Part shown: piece by piece, positions 24,154-32,724 of the stretch
How positions within the stretch are numbered: position 1 is the first letter of the stretch
How the letters are laid out: each line of letters opens with the position of its first letter
NCBI RefSeq assembly: GCF_914271435.1
Contig: NZ_CAJZAI010000012.1
Location: 62,001-126,000, forward strand
Direction: 5' to 3'
DNA from: Cupriavidus laharis
GTDB lineage: Bacteria; Pseudomonadota; Gammaproteobacteria; Burkholderiales; Burkholderiaceae
DNA length: 64,000 nucleotides
The notes under the pieces: model-generated
What the model saw: only the letters and a program-made list of their open reading frames with translations
Database searches by the model: none
What the model was told of the DNA's origin: nothing
Translations under genes and position numbers: made by a program

Positions 24154-25053
24154 ATGGAAAAGGAAAGCGCTGTTGTCGCGTTGACCGACACGATGGCCAA
24201 GTTCACGGCCTACATCGGCAAGCGCCTGCCGAAGGATGTCACGAAGAAGCTTGGCGAGCTGCGGACGATGGAAACGAATCCGTTGGCCAAATCGATCTAT
24301 GACTCGATGGCGGGCAATCAAGAGGCGGCAGACAAGCTCGACCGGCCGAGCTGCCAGGATACCGGCGTGATCCAGTACTTTGTTGAGGCTGGCGCCCACT
24401 TCCCACTGCTTGGAGAGCTTGAGGACATCCTGAAGGAAGCGACGGCAGAAGCAACGCGCATCGGTCCGCTGCGCCATAACGCGGTGGAAACGTTCGACGA
24501 GAAGAACACCGGCACGAACACCGGCACGCAGATTCCTTGGCTTGACTGGCGCATCGTTCCCGACCGTGACACGTGCACCATCGACGTCTACATGGCGGGT
24601 GGCGGCTGCACACTGCCTGGGGCGGCAAAGGTGCTGATGCCAGGGCAAGGTTATGAAGGTGTCGCGGAGTTCGTGATGGATGTCATCACGGAGCGTGGCG
24701 TCAATGCGTGCCCGCCGCTTCTCGTTGGCGTCGGTGTGTCGACATCGGTCGAGACGGCCGCCCGCTTGTCCAAGCTGGCAATCATGCGTCCCGTGGACTC
24801 GAAGAGCGACAATCCCCGTGCCGCGCTGATGGAGGATCTGTTGGAACAGGGGCTGAACGAGATTGGTATCGGACCCCAAGGCTTGACGGGCAACAACAGC
24901 GTCATGGGCGTGAATATCGAATCTTCCGCACGCCATCCTTCGACCATTGGTGTGGCGGTCAACACGGGATGCTGGGCGCACCGGCGCGGAAAGATCCGCA
25001 TCAACGCGGACATGTCGTACGAAATCATTTCCCACGAAGGAGTGGTGCTGTGA
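24154..25053 (+). CDS. ttdA: L(+)-tartrate dehydratase, alpha subunit
   Basis: A 299-aa class I fumarase-type alpha subunit (E. coli TtdA is 303 aa). Three cysteines expected to hold the [4Fe-4S] cluster are present: SCQDTG (~66), GGGCT (~148) and NTGCW (~270). It dehydrates L-tartrate to oxaloacetate together with TtdB. GGAG lies 8 nt before the ATG. Its last codons overlap the GTG start of ttdB, as expected for a stoichiometric heterotetramer. Confidence 0.93.
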   Translation: MEKESAVVALTDTMAKFTAYIGKRLPKDVTKKLGELRTMETNPLAKSIYDSMAGNQEAADKLDRPSCQDTGVIQYFVEAGAHFPLLGELEDILKEATAEATRIGPLRHNAVETFDEKNTGTNTGTQIPWLDWRIVPDRDTCTIDVYMAGGGCTLPGAAKVLMPGQGYEGVAEFVMDVITERGVNACPPLLVGVGVSTSVETAARLSKLAIMRPVDSKSDNPRAALMEDLLEQGLNEIGIGPQGLTGNNSVMGVNIESSARHPSTIGVAVNTGCWAHRRGKIRINADMSYEIISHEGVVL

Positions 25054-25658
25054 AGAAGATTCTGACTACGCCTATCAAAGACGAAGACCTTGCCGATCTG
25101 AATGTTGGTGACGTGGTGTACCTCACTGGGCGACTCGTCACTTGCCGCGATGTCGCACATCGTCGACTCATCGAGCAGGGCCGTGAGCTCCCGGTGAATC
25201 TGGAGGGCGGGGCGATCTTTCACGCGGGCCCCATTGTGCGCAAGAAGGAAGACGGCAAGTTCGAGATGGTTTCCATCGGGCCGACCACGAGCATGCGCAT
25301 GGAGAAGTTTGAGCGCGAGTTTATCCGTCAAACAGGCGTCAAACTGATCGTTGGTAAGGGGGGCATGGGTCCGGAGACGGCGGCAGGCTGCCAGGAGAAC
25401 ATCGCAGTGCATGCCATTTTCCCGGGCGGATGCGCGGTGCTCGCAGCCACGCAGGTCGAGGAGATCGAAGCGGCGGAGTGGCAGGACTTGGGTATGCCTG
25501 AAACGCTGTGGGTGAACCGTGTCAAGGAATTTGGCCCGCTGATCATTTCCATCGACACCAAAGGTAACAATCTGATCCAGCAGAACAAGGAAGAATTCAA
25601 GGCAAAGAAGCAGCCCGTTCTGGATCGGATCAATCAGCAGTTGAGCTTCATCAAGTAA
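25050..25658 (+). CDS. ttdB: L(+)-tartrate dehydratase, beta subunit
   Basis: A 202-aa beta subunit (E. coli TtdB is 201 aa), the C-terminal fumarase domain: KILTTPIKDEDLADLNVGD, LTGRLVTCRDVAHRR, GPIV, GPTTSMRME and LIVGKGGMG with the C-terminal WVNRVKEFGPLIISID. The start is GTG at 25050, overlapping the ttdA stop by 4 nt, with AGGAG 9 nt upstream. It completes the plus-strand ttuB-ttdA-ttdB operon; the product oxaloacetate enters central metabolism directly. Confidence 0.93.
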   Translation: MKKILTTPIKDEDLADLNVGDVVYLTGRLVTCRDVAHRRLIEQGRELPVNLEGGAIFHAGPIVRKKEDGKFEMVSIGPTTSMRMEKFEREFIRQTGVKLIVGKGGMGPETAAGCQENIAVHAIFPGGCAVLAATQVEEIEAAEWQDLGMPETLWVNRVKEFGPLIISIDTKGNNLIQQNKEEFKAKKQPVLDRINQQLSFIK

Positions 25659-25786
25659 TTAGTTGTGGGTCACGATCGGGCGGTAGCGGGCCGGCGATGT
25701 CTCAAAACAGATTTATCGCTCCTGGGCGCCTGCGCTCAGTGACCGAGTTGACTTCCGGTGCGGCGTCGGCAGTCGGTGTTGTTTGA

Positions 25787-25836
25787 ACGGTGCCCGGAGG
25801 GAATCCATCCAAAAGAACCGGGCACCGTCTTTGTTC
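25787..25836 (+). terminator. Terminator of the ttuB-ttdAB operon
   Basis: ACGGTGCCCGG (25787-25797) pairs with CCGGGCACCGT (25818-25828), followed by CTTTGTT. Confidence 0.7.
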
Positions 25837-26373
25837 TATCTAGAACGCAGCAGTCGGCTTTTGTGTTGTCGCCAAGGCAGGCGGAGGACGGCTACCCCCG
25901 CCAAGCTTCGCCGCGGGAGTGACACCGGACACGCTCATCGACACAGGACCTGCGCCGCTACATGCTTGAAGGGCCAACATCACCGACGATGGTGCCAACG
26001 GTGTTCTGACCGCGGCAGGGTGATTGAGGAGTCCAGCAATATTGGCATGACCAAGGTATTCGAACAGGCAGGGCCCGCAGTGGCCAGTCCGCCGGGCCTC
26101 ATTCGAGCTTTGACACCACGACCGCCCTGCCGCGGCGCTATTTTTTCGAATTAACACCATGTAGTCGTCTTTGCCATCCTCGTAGAGATGTCCGGTGTGC
26201 TACCCGAAGCGGCCATTCGAGGGCGAGTTGCAACTGTCGGCAATTGGCCGGCGGACTAAACCGCTCGCGCGGTAGGGGCTACGGCCATACGGTTGCGGTC
26301 AGGGAGAGGCCGGTCACACGGTTCTATGTTGGCGAATGAGGCAATCCGCCTCGTTCTCCACAGGAGCCGAATC
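25837..26373. other. Non-coding gap before the IS91-like element
   Basis: No supported gene. It probably includes the 5' end of the IS91-like element, which I could not place. A hairpin (GAGGC/GCCTC, about 26337-26354) lies just before the recombinase start. Confidence 0.4.
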
Positions 26374-27249
26374 ATGACCTCCTTACCGGCAAACGCCAGT
26401 CCACTGCGTCAGCGCATGATCGACGACATGCGCATGCGTCAGCTTTCGCCGAAGACGCAGGACACCTATCTGCACATCGTGCACGAATTTGCCCGGTTTC
26501 TCGGGCGCTCACCTGACACCGCCACCGTCGAGGACCTGCGGCGCTACCAACTGCATCTCGTCGATCACGGCACATCGCCTGTGTCACTGAACCACGCGAT
26601 CACCGGCCTGAAGTTCTTCTTCGAAGTCACGCTCGACCGGCCTGAGCTGATGGTCAGGATGCACCCGGTGCGCGTGCCCCGCACATTGCCCGTCGTGCTC
26701 AGCCCCGATGAAGTGCGCCGGCTAATCGAGGCGGCCGGCAACCTCAAGCACCAGACCGCGCTGTCGGTTGCCTACGGCGCCGGCCTGCGCGCCAGCGAAG
26801 TGGTGGCCCTGAAGGTGACCGACGTCGACAGCCAGCGCATGACGCTGCGCATCGAACAGGGCAAGGGCCGCCGCGATCGCTACGCCATGCTTTCCCCAGT
26901 GCTGCTCGAGCGCCTGCGTACCTGGTGGCACGTGGCCCGGGCCCAAGGCAAGATGCTGGATCGCGGCTGGCTGTTTCCCGGGCTCGATCCCGTCGACGCG
27001 CTCAGCACTCGGCAACTGAACCGCGCCATCCACGCCGCCGCCGAAGCTGCGCACATCGACAAGCGCGTGTCCATGCACACCTTGCGGCACAGCTTTGCCA
27101 CGCACCTGCTCGAACAGAAGGTGGACATCCGCGTGATCCAGGTGCTGCTCGGCCATGCCAAGCTCGAGAACACCGCGCTCTACGTCCAAGTGGCCACCGA
27201 CCTGCTGCACGAGGTCACCAGCCCGCTGGACCGACTGCCTCCCGAGTAA
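26374..27249 (+). CDS. Tyrosine recombinase of the IS91-like element
   Basis: A 291-aa phage-integrase-family protein. The SAM-like N-domain (MRMRQLSPKTQDTYLHIV) is followed by the catalytic domain with GAGLRASEV (first Arg), HTLRHSFATHLLE (His-x-x-Arg), LLGHAKLENT (His) and the nucleophile Tyr in TALYVQV. All catalytic residues are present, unlike the recombinase homologue at 56682. The ATG at 26374 follows CAGGAG. In this IS subgroup the recombinase probably helps to resolve or target the circular intermediate, which is inference. Confidence 0.9.
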   Translation: MTSLPANASPLRQRMIDDMRMRQLSPKTQDTYLHIVHEFARFLGRSPDTATVEDLRRYQLHLVDHGTSPVSLNHAITGLKFFFEVTLDRPELMVRMHPVRVPRTLPVVLSPDEVRRLIEAAGNLKHQTALSVAYGAGLRASEVVALKVTDVDSQRMTLRIEQGKGRRDRYAMLSPVLLERLRTWWHVARAQGKMLDRGWLFPGLDPVDALSTRQLNRAIHAAAEAAHIDKRVSMHTLRHSFATHLLEQKVDIRVIQVLLGHAKLENTALYVQVATDLLHEVTSPLDRLPPE

Positions 27250-27270
27250 GCCCGCGCGCTGCAGCACCTC

Positions 27271-28440
27271 ATGCTGGAGGTTGCGGACATCTTCCGCAGC
27301 CACGGGCCAGCGTGGCGAGCCACGACACACCTGAGCCTGGGGCAGTTGAAGGTCATGTCGGCCATCGAACAGTGCCGCACGGCGGCGCTGGGCGGGCATG
27401 TGCTGCGCTGTTCAGGTTGCGAGCGCATCGAGGTCGCCTTCAACTCCTGCCGCAACCGCCATTGCACGAAGTGCCAGGCCAGTGCCGCCCACCGTTGGCT
27501 CGAAGCGCGCCAGGCCGACCTGCTGCCTGTCGAGTACTACCACGTCGTGTTCACACTGCCTGCACCGGTCGGTGCGATCGCCTGGTACAACAAGACGGTG
27601 ATCTACGGGCTGCTGTTCGACATTGCCGCCGAAACACTGCGTACCATCGCCGCGGATCCCAGGCACCTCGGTGCCCAGATTGGCGCCACGCTCGTGCTGC
27701 ACACCTGGGGCTCGGCGCTGACGCATCATCCGCACGTGCACGGCATCATCCCGGGCGGGGGCCTCTCGCCCGATGGTGAGCGGTGGATCGCATGTCGGCG
27801 CGGCTTCTTCCTGCCCGTGCGCGTCCTGTCGCGTCTGTTCCGGCGCCGCTTCCTCGAAGCGCTCGAATCCGCTCACCAGCGTGGCCAGTTGCAGTTCTTC
27901 GGCGAATACACGGAGCTTGCCAATGCGGCCACCTTTGCACGGTGGCTCGCGCCGCTGCGCACTTGCGAGTGGGTCGTCTACGCTAAACGTCCCTTTGCCG
28001 GACCGGACGCCGTCCTCGAATACCTCTCACGCTACACGCACCGCGTGGCGATCTCCAACCAGCGCCTGGTCGCCTTCGATGAACGCGGTGTCACCTTCCG
28101 CTGGAAGGACTACCGCGCAAAGGGACGCACCCGCCACAAGATCATGACGCTCGAAACCGGCGAGTTCATACGCCGCTTCCTGCTCCATGTGCTGCCCGCC
28201 GGCTTCCATCGCATCCGTCACTACGGCCTGCTCGCCAACCCGGTGCGCCGCGCCAGTCTCGCGAAGGCCCGTGAACTGCTGGGTGTCGTGCCTGAGGTCG
28301 ACACCCAGCCCGACGATCCCGGGGTTGCTATCCCTGCGGTCTTCGTCTGCCGGCACTGCGGTGCGCCGATGATCGTCATCGAGATCCTGGAGCGCACTGC
28401 GCCCATTCGCGCACCACCCAAGCGGCGAGGCCAGACATGA
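27271..28440 (+). CDS. IS91-family HUH transposase
   Basis: A 389-aa rolling-circle transposase: N-terminal zinc-binding cluster (CSGC...CRNRHCTKCQ, residues ~48-71), the HUH metal motif in HPHVHGIIPGG (~153) and the catalytic tyrosine region YLSRYTHRVAI (~253). It nicks at the element's origin and transfers single-stranded DNA. The protein is full length and in one frame, so the element may be active. The C-terminal CRHCG pair suggests a second zinc site. Confidence 0.92.
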   Translation: MLEVADIFRSHGPAWRATTHLSLGQLKVMSAIEQCRTAALGGHVLRCSGCERIEVAFNSCRNRHCTKCQASAAHRWLEARQADLLPVEYYHVVFTLPAPVGAIAWYNKTVIYGLLFDIAAETLRTIAADPRHLGAQIGATLVLHTWGSALTHHPHVHGIIPGGGLSPDGERWIACRRGFFLPVRVLSRLFRRRFLEALESAHQRGQLQFFGEYTELANAATFARWLAPLRTCEWVVYAKRPFAGPDAVLEYLSRYTHRVAISNQRLVAFDERGVTFRWKDYRAKGRTRHKIMTLETGEFIRRFLLHVLPAGFHRIRHYGLLANPVRRASLAKARELLGVVPEVDTQPDDPGVAIPAVFVCRHCGAPMIVIEILERTAPIRAPPKRRGQT

Positions 28441-28890
28441 GCGCCACGCTTCCTGGACGTGCAACTCGACCGTCGGCTTTGCGGCAACGCGGCCTACGAG
28501 CGGACGCTTGCGCTTGCCGCTTCGCCAAGCCCCTCGCACGTCCGCTTCATCCTCAAGACTGCGCGACTCGACCACCTCGTCACCGCACCAGGCCCTATCT
28601 AACATCTTATTTGACCGCGCAGCCTCCAGCACCGTTGGGCATCCCGGCCGATCAATCGCCATAGCCGCCAACACTCCGACCGCCTCGGAGCACTCCGCGG
28701 TTTCCTCCATCGAGGCTTGTTCGCCGCCTGCCAGCAAAGCGCGGTGGCACACTCACATTCCTGCGGGTGACGGCAGGCATCGAACAACCCTAAACGAACT
28801 CGGTCGCTTGGTCCTCGCCGCAAATCAACGAAGAGCCATTTTTTTTTCCTGTTAGATTCGTGCGCACCCGGCGGCAACTGGCGCGGTCAG
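28441..28890. other. Non-coding gap, 3' side of IS91-like element
   Basis: No supported gene. It should contain the transposon end and the junction back to the backbone. A run of nine T (about 28840-28850) precedes the point where backbone leader sequence resumes (from about 28880). Confidence 0.4.
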
Positions 28891-29076
28891 CACAATTGCG
28901 CTATTCTTGCGGCTACTTCCGCGTCTCTGACGCATCGACCTCGCACCACCCGGTGCACAGCTTTTTGCAGTAATTGGCTTCCCGCAGTGCCGGGCCGCCA
29001 TGCCTTCCTTCTTATCCCATCGGGAACCTGTTCCCGGTGCGGCTACGGGTTCCCATTTCCGTTCCGGAGAACCCAA
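28879..29076 (+). promoter_or_regulatory. Leader copy 2, ahead of the PRTRC cassette
   Basis: TATTCT (28902-28907), 13 nt, GCGTC-tct-GACGC (28921-28933), ATCGACCT, second stem GCACC/GGTGC (28943-28956), ACAGC and five T. A further stem CGGGAA/TTCCCG lies near 29022-29037. The last stem, GGGTTCCC from 29047 with GGAGAACCC (29066-29074), contains the Shine-Dalgarno sequence directly before the ATG at 29077. The -35 position holds a weak TGGCGC. Confidence 0.75.
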
Positions 29077-30741
29077 ATGCAATCCCAACTTACCGTCAAG
29101 CTCGGCAAGATCCGTCCTGGCCGCAATCCCCGTAAGTATTTCGATCCCGCGGAGATGGCGGAGATGGAAGCCTCGATCAAGGCTGTAGGCATCATCCAGC
29201 CTCTCGTGGTTCGTCCCGTCGACGATAATGAGTTCGAGCTCGTCGACGGCGAGCGGCGATACCGCGGCGCTCAGCCGCTCGGGCCCGATTACGACGCGCC
29301 CGTTGTCATCAAGCATCTGACAGATGAGGAAGCCGATGAAATTGCGCTGATCGCCAATATCCAGCGCGCCGACATGGCTCCTTCCGAGGAGGCTCTGGCG
29401 GCGGCCCGGATCGTTGGTCGTTACAAGGGCGATCGCGATGAAGCTGCCCGCGTACTCGGCTGGTCCCGCTCGACGCTGGACAAGCGCCTGGCGCTCATGA
29501 ACTGCAGCGAAGCCGTGCTCGACGCGCTCAACACGCGCGCGCTCCAGCTTGGTCACGCCGAACTCCTGGCTACCCTGGCCAAGGACAAGCAGGACAAGCT
29601 TCTGCCGGTCATCATCGCCGAGCGAAAGTCGATTGCCGAGCTGAAGAAGACCATCGAGGCCGCCGCGTGCAGTCTCGCCACGGCCATCTTCGACAAGGCC
29701 GACTGCGCTGCCTGCCCACACAATTCGTCGTTGCAGACGGAAATGTTCGGCGAGGCCATTGCCACCGGCAATTGCACCAACCGCACGTGCTACAGCCACA
29801 AGACCGACAAGCAACTGGAAACGGTTGCCTATGGCCTGAGGGATGAGTACCCGGTGATACGGATTGTGCGCGCGGGGGACAACCACACGCGCGTGCAACT
29901 GGTGGTGGACGGCCCGACGGGCGTTGGCGAGGAACAGGCGAAAGCCTGTCACGCCTGCGAGAACTTTGGGGCGGCCGTTAGCGCCTTGCCGGACAGCATC
30001 GGCAAGGTCTATCGCGGCCAGTGCTTCGATACTGCGTGCAACACCAAAAAGGTGGCGGCACGTTTAAAGGCGGAGCGCGATACCAAGGCGGCCAAGCAGG
30101 CGCCCGCGAAAGCTGCGGCGAGCACACAGGCTGTGTCGAAGGGCACAACCAAGGCTACGGCCGAGGAGAAGCCCGTCACGCGGATCAGCGAATCCGAGAA
30201 GGTGAAAGCCTACCGGACCGCGCTGTGGCGCAAGGCCTTGCGCCGCGAGGCGGCGGCCAGTGCTGACACGGCCAACACCTATCTGCTGGCGATGGCACTG
30301 ACGGGGCTGACCCGCCACATTTCCGGCGAGACGATGGGCAAGATCTTTGAGAAGCTCGTGGACGAGAAATCATCGGCCACGGATCTCAAGAAGAACTTGT
30401 CAGCAGTCCACGATCTGGACGCCGGCAAGCGCCAGAACCTGACCATTGCGCTCACTGTCGCTGCAATCGAAGGGATCGACGTCAGTGACCTGACAGCGCT
30501 GTGCCAGTACCACAAGCTTGACTTGCGCCAGCACTGGAATCTTCAGAAGTCGAAGGACTTCCTGGAGATGCTCACGAAGTCCGAGATGAAGGTGCTTGCG
30601 GACGAACTCGGCTTGCGCGCTGCGCTTGGTGACAACTTCGGCAAGGTGTTCAACAAATCCAAACCGGAACTGATCGAGGCGCTTCTCCACGTGGAAGGCT
30701 TCGACTACAGCGGCAAGGTGCCCAAGGTCCTTTGCTTCTGA
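29077..30741 (+). CDS. PRTRC system ParB-family protein
   Basis: A 554-aa ParB/RepB-type protein that opens the PRTRC (ParB-related, ThiF-related) cassette. The N-terminal ParB domain has RPGRNPRKYFD, the GERRYRGAQ motif (~64-72, the nucleotide-binding ERRxR box) and NIQRADMAPSEEA, then a helix-turn-helix (AARVLGWSRSTLDKRLALM). The middle holds cysteine clusters typical of the PRTRC version (CAACPHN, NCTNRTC, CHAC, CFDTAC), probably zinc sites. The C-terminal half is a helical domain after a lysine/alanine linker. No ParA is present in the window. The function of the cassette is not established; plasmid maintenance is the usual guess. Confidence 0.88.
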   Translation: MQSQLTVKLGKIRPGRNPRKYFDPAEMAEMEASIKAVGIIQPLVVRPVDDNEFELVDGERRYRGAQPLGPDYDAPVVIKHLTDEEADEIALIANIQRADMAPSEEALAAARIVGRYKGDRDEAARVLGWSRSTLDKRLALMNCSEAVLDALNTRALQLGHAELLATLAKDKQDKLLPVIIAERKSIAELKKTIEAAACSLATAIFDKADCAACPHNSSLQTEMFGEAIATGNCTNRTCYSHKTDKQLETVAYGLRDEYPVIRIVRAGDNHTRVQLVVDGPTGVGEEQAKACHACENFGAAVSALPDSIGKVYRGQCFDTACNTKKVAARLKAERDTKAAKQAPAKAAASTQAVSKGTTKATAEEKPVTRISESEKVKAYRTALWRKALRREAAASADTANTYLLAMALTGLTRHISGETMGKIFEKLVDEKSSATDLKKNLSAVHDLDAGKRQNLTIALTVAAIEGIDVSDLTALCQYHKLDLRQHWNLQKSKDFLEMLTKSEMKVLADELGLRAALGDNFGKVFNKSKPELIEALLHVEGFDYSGKVPKVLCF

Positions 30742-30800
30742 TTCATCTTCTCTGAGGCGCCGCGTGCGCCTCTCTCTTGCCCATTCTCAAGGAATCTCCC

Positions 30801-31247
30801 ATGTTCTCGGAACTCGTTCCGCTCGTTCGTGCGAGCGAAAAGGTCGTGCTTACCCTCACCATGCAGGGCGACACGATGTCTGTTGTCGTTGTCCCGGTCG
30901 TCAAGAACCCGACCGACGGTGCGCTCGCAACGCCTCTGGCGCTGTCCGCATCGCCGGCGGAACTCGATGCTGGGTTCGCTGACGCTGTCTCCACGGTCAC
31001 CGACGCTCGCCAGTCTCTGGCCGAGCAGGCCGAGGCAACAAAATCGATCCTGGATGCCGCCAAGTCCACGCAGTCGGTCAAGGCGACGAAGGCGCTGGTC
31101 AAGGCCTCGCCCACGTCCCCTTCGTCGTCGGCGGATGCTGATGATGAGGTTGAGGAAAGCGGTGAAGGTGCGGGCACACAGGCGAAAGCCGAGCCCGAGC
31201 AGCCCGCCGAACCGGCCGGCACCAACCTTGCCGATTTGCTCGGTTGA
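30801..31247 (+). CDS. PRTRC system protein E
   Basis: A 148-aa protein in the second position of the cassette. A short conserved N-terminal beta segment (FSELVPLVRASEKVVLTLTMQGDTMSVVVVP) matches PRTRC protein E; the rest is alanine-rich helix and an acidic, proline-rich low-complexity tail ending in NLADLLG, a short hydrophobic motif that may bind a partner. AAGGAATC lies before the ATG. A hairpin (GAGGCGC/GCGCCTC, about 30755-30772) separates it from parB. Confidence 0.8.
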   Translation: MFSELVPLVRASEKVVLTLTMQGDTMSVVVVPVVKNPTDGALATPLALSASPAELDAGFADAVSTVTDARQSLAEQAEATKSILDAAKSTQSVKATKALVKASPTSPSSSADADDEVEESGEGAGTQAKAEPEQPAEPAGTNLADLLG

Positions 31248-31258
31248 GGGGGATCGCA

Positions 31259-31483
31259 ATGGCTATCGAAGTCAAGAAGCTCAAGCGCGAGTTTTCCTAC
31301 AACGGCATGACGCTGATGGACCCGGGGCCGACGTTTTCCCCGGAACAGGTACGCGACGTGTATTCCGCCCAGTACCCGGAGTTGACCACCGCCGCGGTGG
31401 ATGGCCCGGAGCACAAGGGCGATGTCGCGCACTACACGTTCGTTCGCGCCGCCGGCGCGAAGGGCGCCTATGCGCAAGTCTGA
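31259..31483 (+). CDS. PRTRC system protein C, ubiquitin-like (Prok_Ub)
   Basis: A 74-aa protein of the PRTRC C family, described in the literature on bacterial ubiquitin-like systems as a beta-grasp (ubiquitin-like) protein. Seen: FSYNGMTLMDPGPTFSPEQVRDVYSAQYPEL then a strand HYTFVRAAGAKG. The chain continues AYAQV after the conserved glycine, so there is no exposed diglycine tail; conjugation would need trimming of five residues, or does not occur. GGGGGATC lies before the ATG at 31259. It sits 11 nt after protein E. Confidence 0.82.
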   Translation: MAIEVKKLKREFSYNGMTLMDPGPTFSPEQVRDVYSAQYPELTTAAVDGPEHKGDVAHYTFVRAAGAKGAYAQV

Positions 31484-31532
31484 TCTGATGAAGGCGCTGT
31501 CCACCGGACAGTTCAGCCATCCGAACACGAAG

Positions 31533-31556
31533 CCGCCCGAAAGGGCGGTTTTTTTT
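31533..31556 (+). terminator. Terminator-like hairpin inside the PRTRC operon
   Basis: CCGCCC (31533-31538), GAAA loop, GGGCGG (31543-31548) and eight T (31549-31556), only 20 nt before the start of protein F. It may limit expression of the E2/JAB/E1 part relative to ParB-E-C. Confidence 0.7.
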
Positions 31557-31576
31557 CATTCTGAGGAGATTCAACA

Positions 31577-32716
31577 ATGCTGTTCGATCCTCGGTCGTTT
31601 GTTCTTGAAGACGTTGGAGGACAACCCGCATGGTCGTCATCGCGACAGCATTCCGCTGCCCAACGTCGACCTGCCCATGATTTTCTGACGCTTCCGGTCA
31701 TCCCAGCAGGGGTCCCCGGCAAGGCCTCTCTGGCTTACCAAGAGGACGTGGACTTCACGGACCTGGTTCGCGTGCAGTTTGCGACTGGCGTGCTCCGTGC
31801 CGCGCATGTCGTGAATCCCACCGGTGCTGGAGATGCCTTCGCCCAGGCGATGTTCGCGTGGATTGGCGCCCGCATGCCGAAGTGCCAGCGGTTGCAGTTC
31901 AGCTTCTCGTTGCTCGATCAGTCGGCAGTCGCCGATCAGGTGAGCCAGTTCGGCTGGGACGAAGAGCTGGACAACCCGCTGTACCTGGGCGTTGACTTGC
32001 CCGGCGACGAGACCTATGTCATCGGCATGGAGCGCGCACAGGCATTGCGAGCGGTGCACTCTTCATTGCTCTACACGGCAATGGGCATCATCAATGCCGC
32101 GGCGGGCAAGTCGTTGTACCTCCGCACGCCGGATGAGTTGCTGGACATGTTCGCGCGCTGGCATTGGGAGTTTGATTCCACGCTCACCGATGACGACGAT
32201 GCACGGAGCTTCTTGAAAGAGCGCTTCGGAGAGGACGATTCCGATATCGAGCGCTACCTGCCGTCCGTCGTGCGCCCTGAACTGGCACCCGATGACACGT
32301 TGCCGAAGTTCTGTCATACCAACTCAGGGTCCTCTCATTTGCGCACGCTGAGCCAGCGCATGCTTCGTGCCCTATCGCGTTCGCAACGCGGCTGGGTAGG
32401 AGAGCTATGTGGGGCGCTCGCCGACCTGCAGTTGCTCGTTGCCCAACAGGGCGAGCGGTCAGCGCTTGAGGGCTCGCAGTGGGCGGAGCCTGCCTACTCG
32501 GCCGCAATCATCGCGTTCAGCGATTGTGACTACGTCTCGGAACTCCTGGACGACCACTACGACTGCATTAACAACTCCGGTGATGCGACCCTTTTCCAAT
32601 GCTTCATTCCGCTAGCGAGCGAACCTGACGCCATTCGAAAGCAGTTCCGGGATTTGGACGGGATGCTGCGGATCATCGGTGCCCTCGACCGCGTACTCAC
32701 GCTCATTTCTTCATAG
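31577..32716 (+). CDS. PRTRC system protein F
   Basis: A 379-aa cytosolic protein in the position and with the general features of PRTRC protein F: a beta-rich N-terminus, a glycine/alanine segment VVNPTGAGDAFAQAMFAW, an acidic central region and a C-terminal all-helical part that includes HYDCINNSGDATLFQCFIPL. No catalytic motif is visible to me. GAGGAGATTC lies 8 nt upstream. The GAGDA string resembles a PfkB motif, but the rest of that fold is absent. Confidence 0.75.
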   Translation: MLFDPRSFVLEDVGGQPAWSSSRQHSAAQRRPAHDFLTLPVIPAGVPGKASLAYQEDVDFTDLVRVQFATGVLRAAHVVNPTGAGDAFAQAMFAWIGARMPKCQRLQFSFSLLDQSAVADQVSQFGWDEELDNPLYLGVDLPGDETYVIGMERAQALRAVHSSLLYTAMGIINAAAGKSLYLRTPDELLDMFARWHWEFDSTLTDDDDARSFLKERFGEDDSDIERYLPSVVRPELAPDDTLPKFCHTNSGSSHLRTLSQRMLRALSRSQRGWVGELCGALADLQLLVAQQGERSALEGSQWAEPAYSAAIIAFSDCDYVSELLDDHYDCINNSGDATLFQCFIPLASEPDAIRKQFRDLDGMLRIIGALDRVLTLISS

Positions 32717-32724
32717 GAGGCCTC

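Larger units (their letters stand above)
26374..28440 (+). mobile_element. IS91-like element (recombinase plus HUH transposase), coding core
   Basis: A tyrosine recombinase and an IS91-type rolling-circle transposase are co-oriented with 21 nt between them, the arrangement of a subgroup of IS91-family elements. Only the coding core is given; the ends (ori and ter) lie somewhere in the flanking ~200-400 bp and were not resolved. Such elements move by rolling circle without target duplication and can mobilise adjacent DNA. Confidence 0.75.
14408..28850. mobile_element. Inserted tartrate-catabolism island plus IS91-like element
   Basis: The backbone (leader-bearing plus-strand plasmid genes) stops near 14.4 kb and resumes with the leader of parB at about 28.88 kb. 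Between them lie ordinary catabolic genes with none of the backbone leaders, ending in a rolling-circle IS91-like element. One-ended transposition by such elements can carry adjacent DNA, so the island may have arrived that way. Exact edges were not determined. Confidence 0.5.

Noticed and set aside
23554..25035. 493-codon minus-strand frame opposite ttuB and ttdA
   Set aside because: Spans two conserved genes and their spacer on the opposite strand.
25840..26160. 106-codon minus-strand frame after ttdB
   Set aside because: Low-complexity, no start signal and no family; lies in the presumed gap before the IS91-like element.
31577..32716. PfkB-type sugar kinase call for PRTRC protein F from its GAGDA string
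   Set aside because: Only this short string matches; the rest of the kinase fold and its N-terminal GG motif are missing, and cassette position fits protein F.
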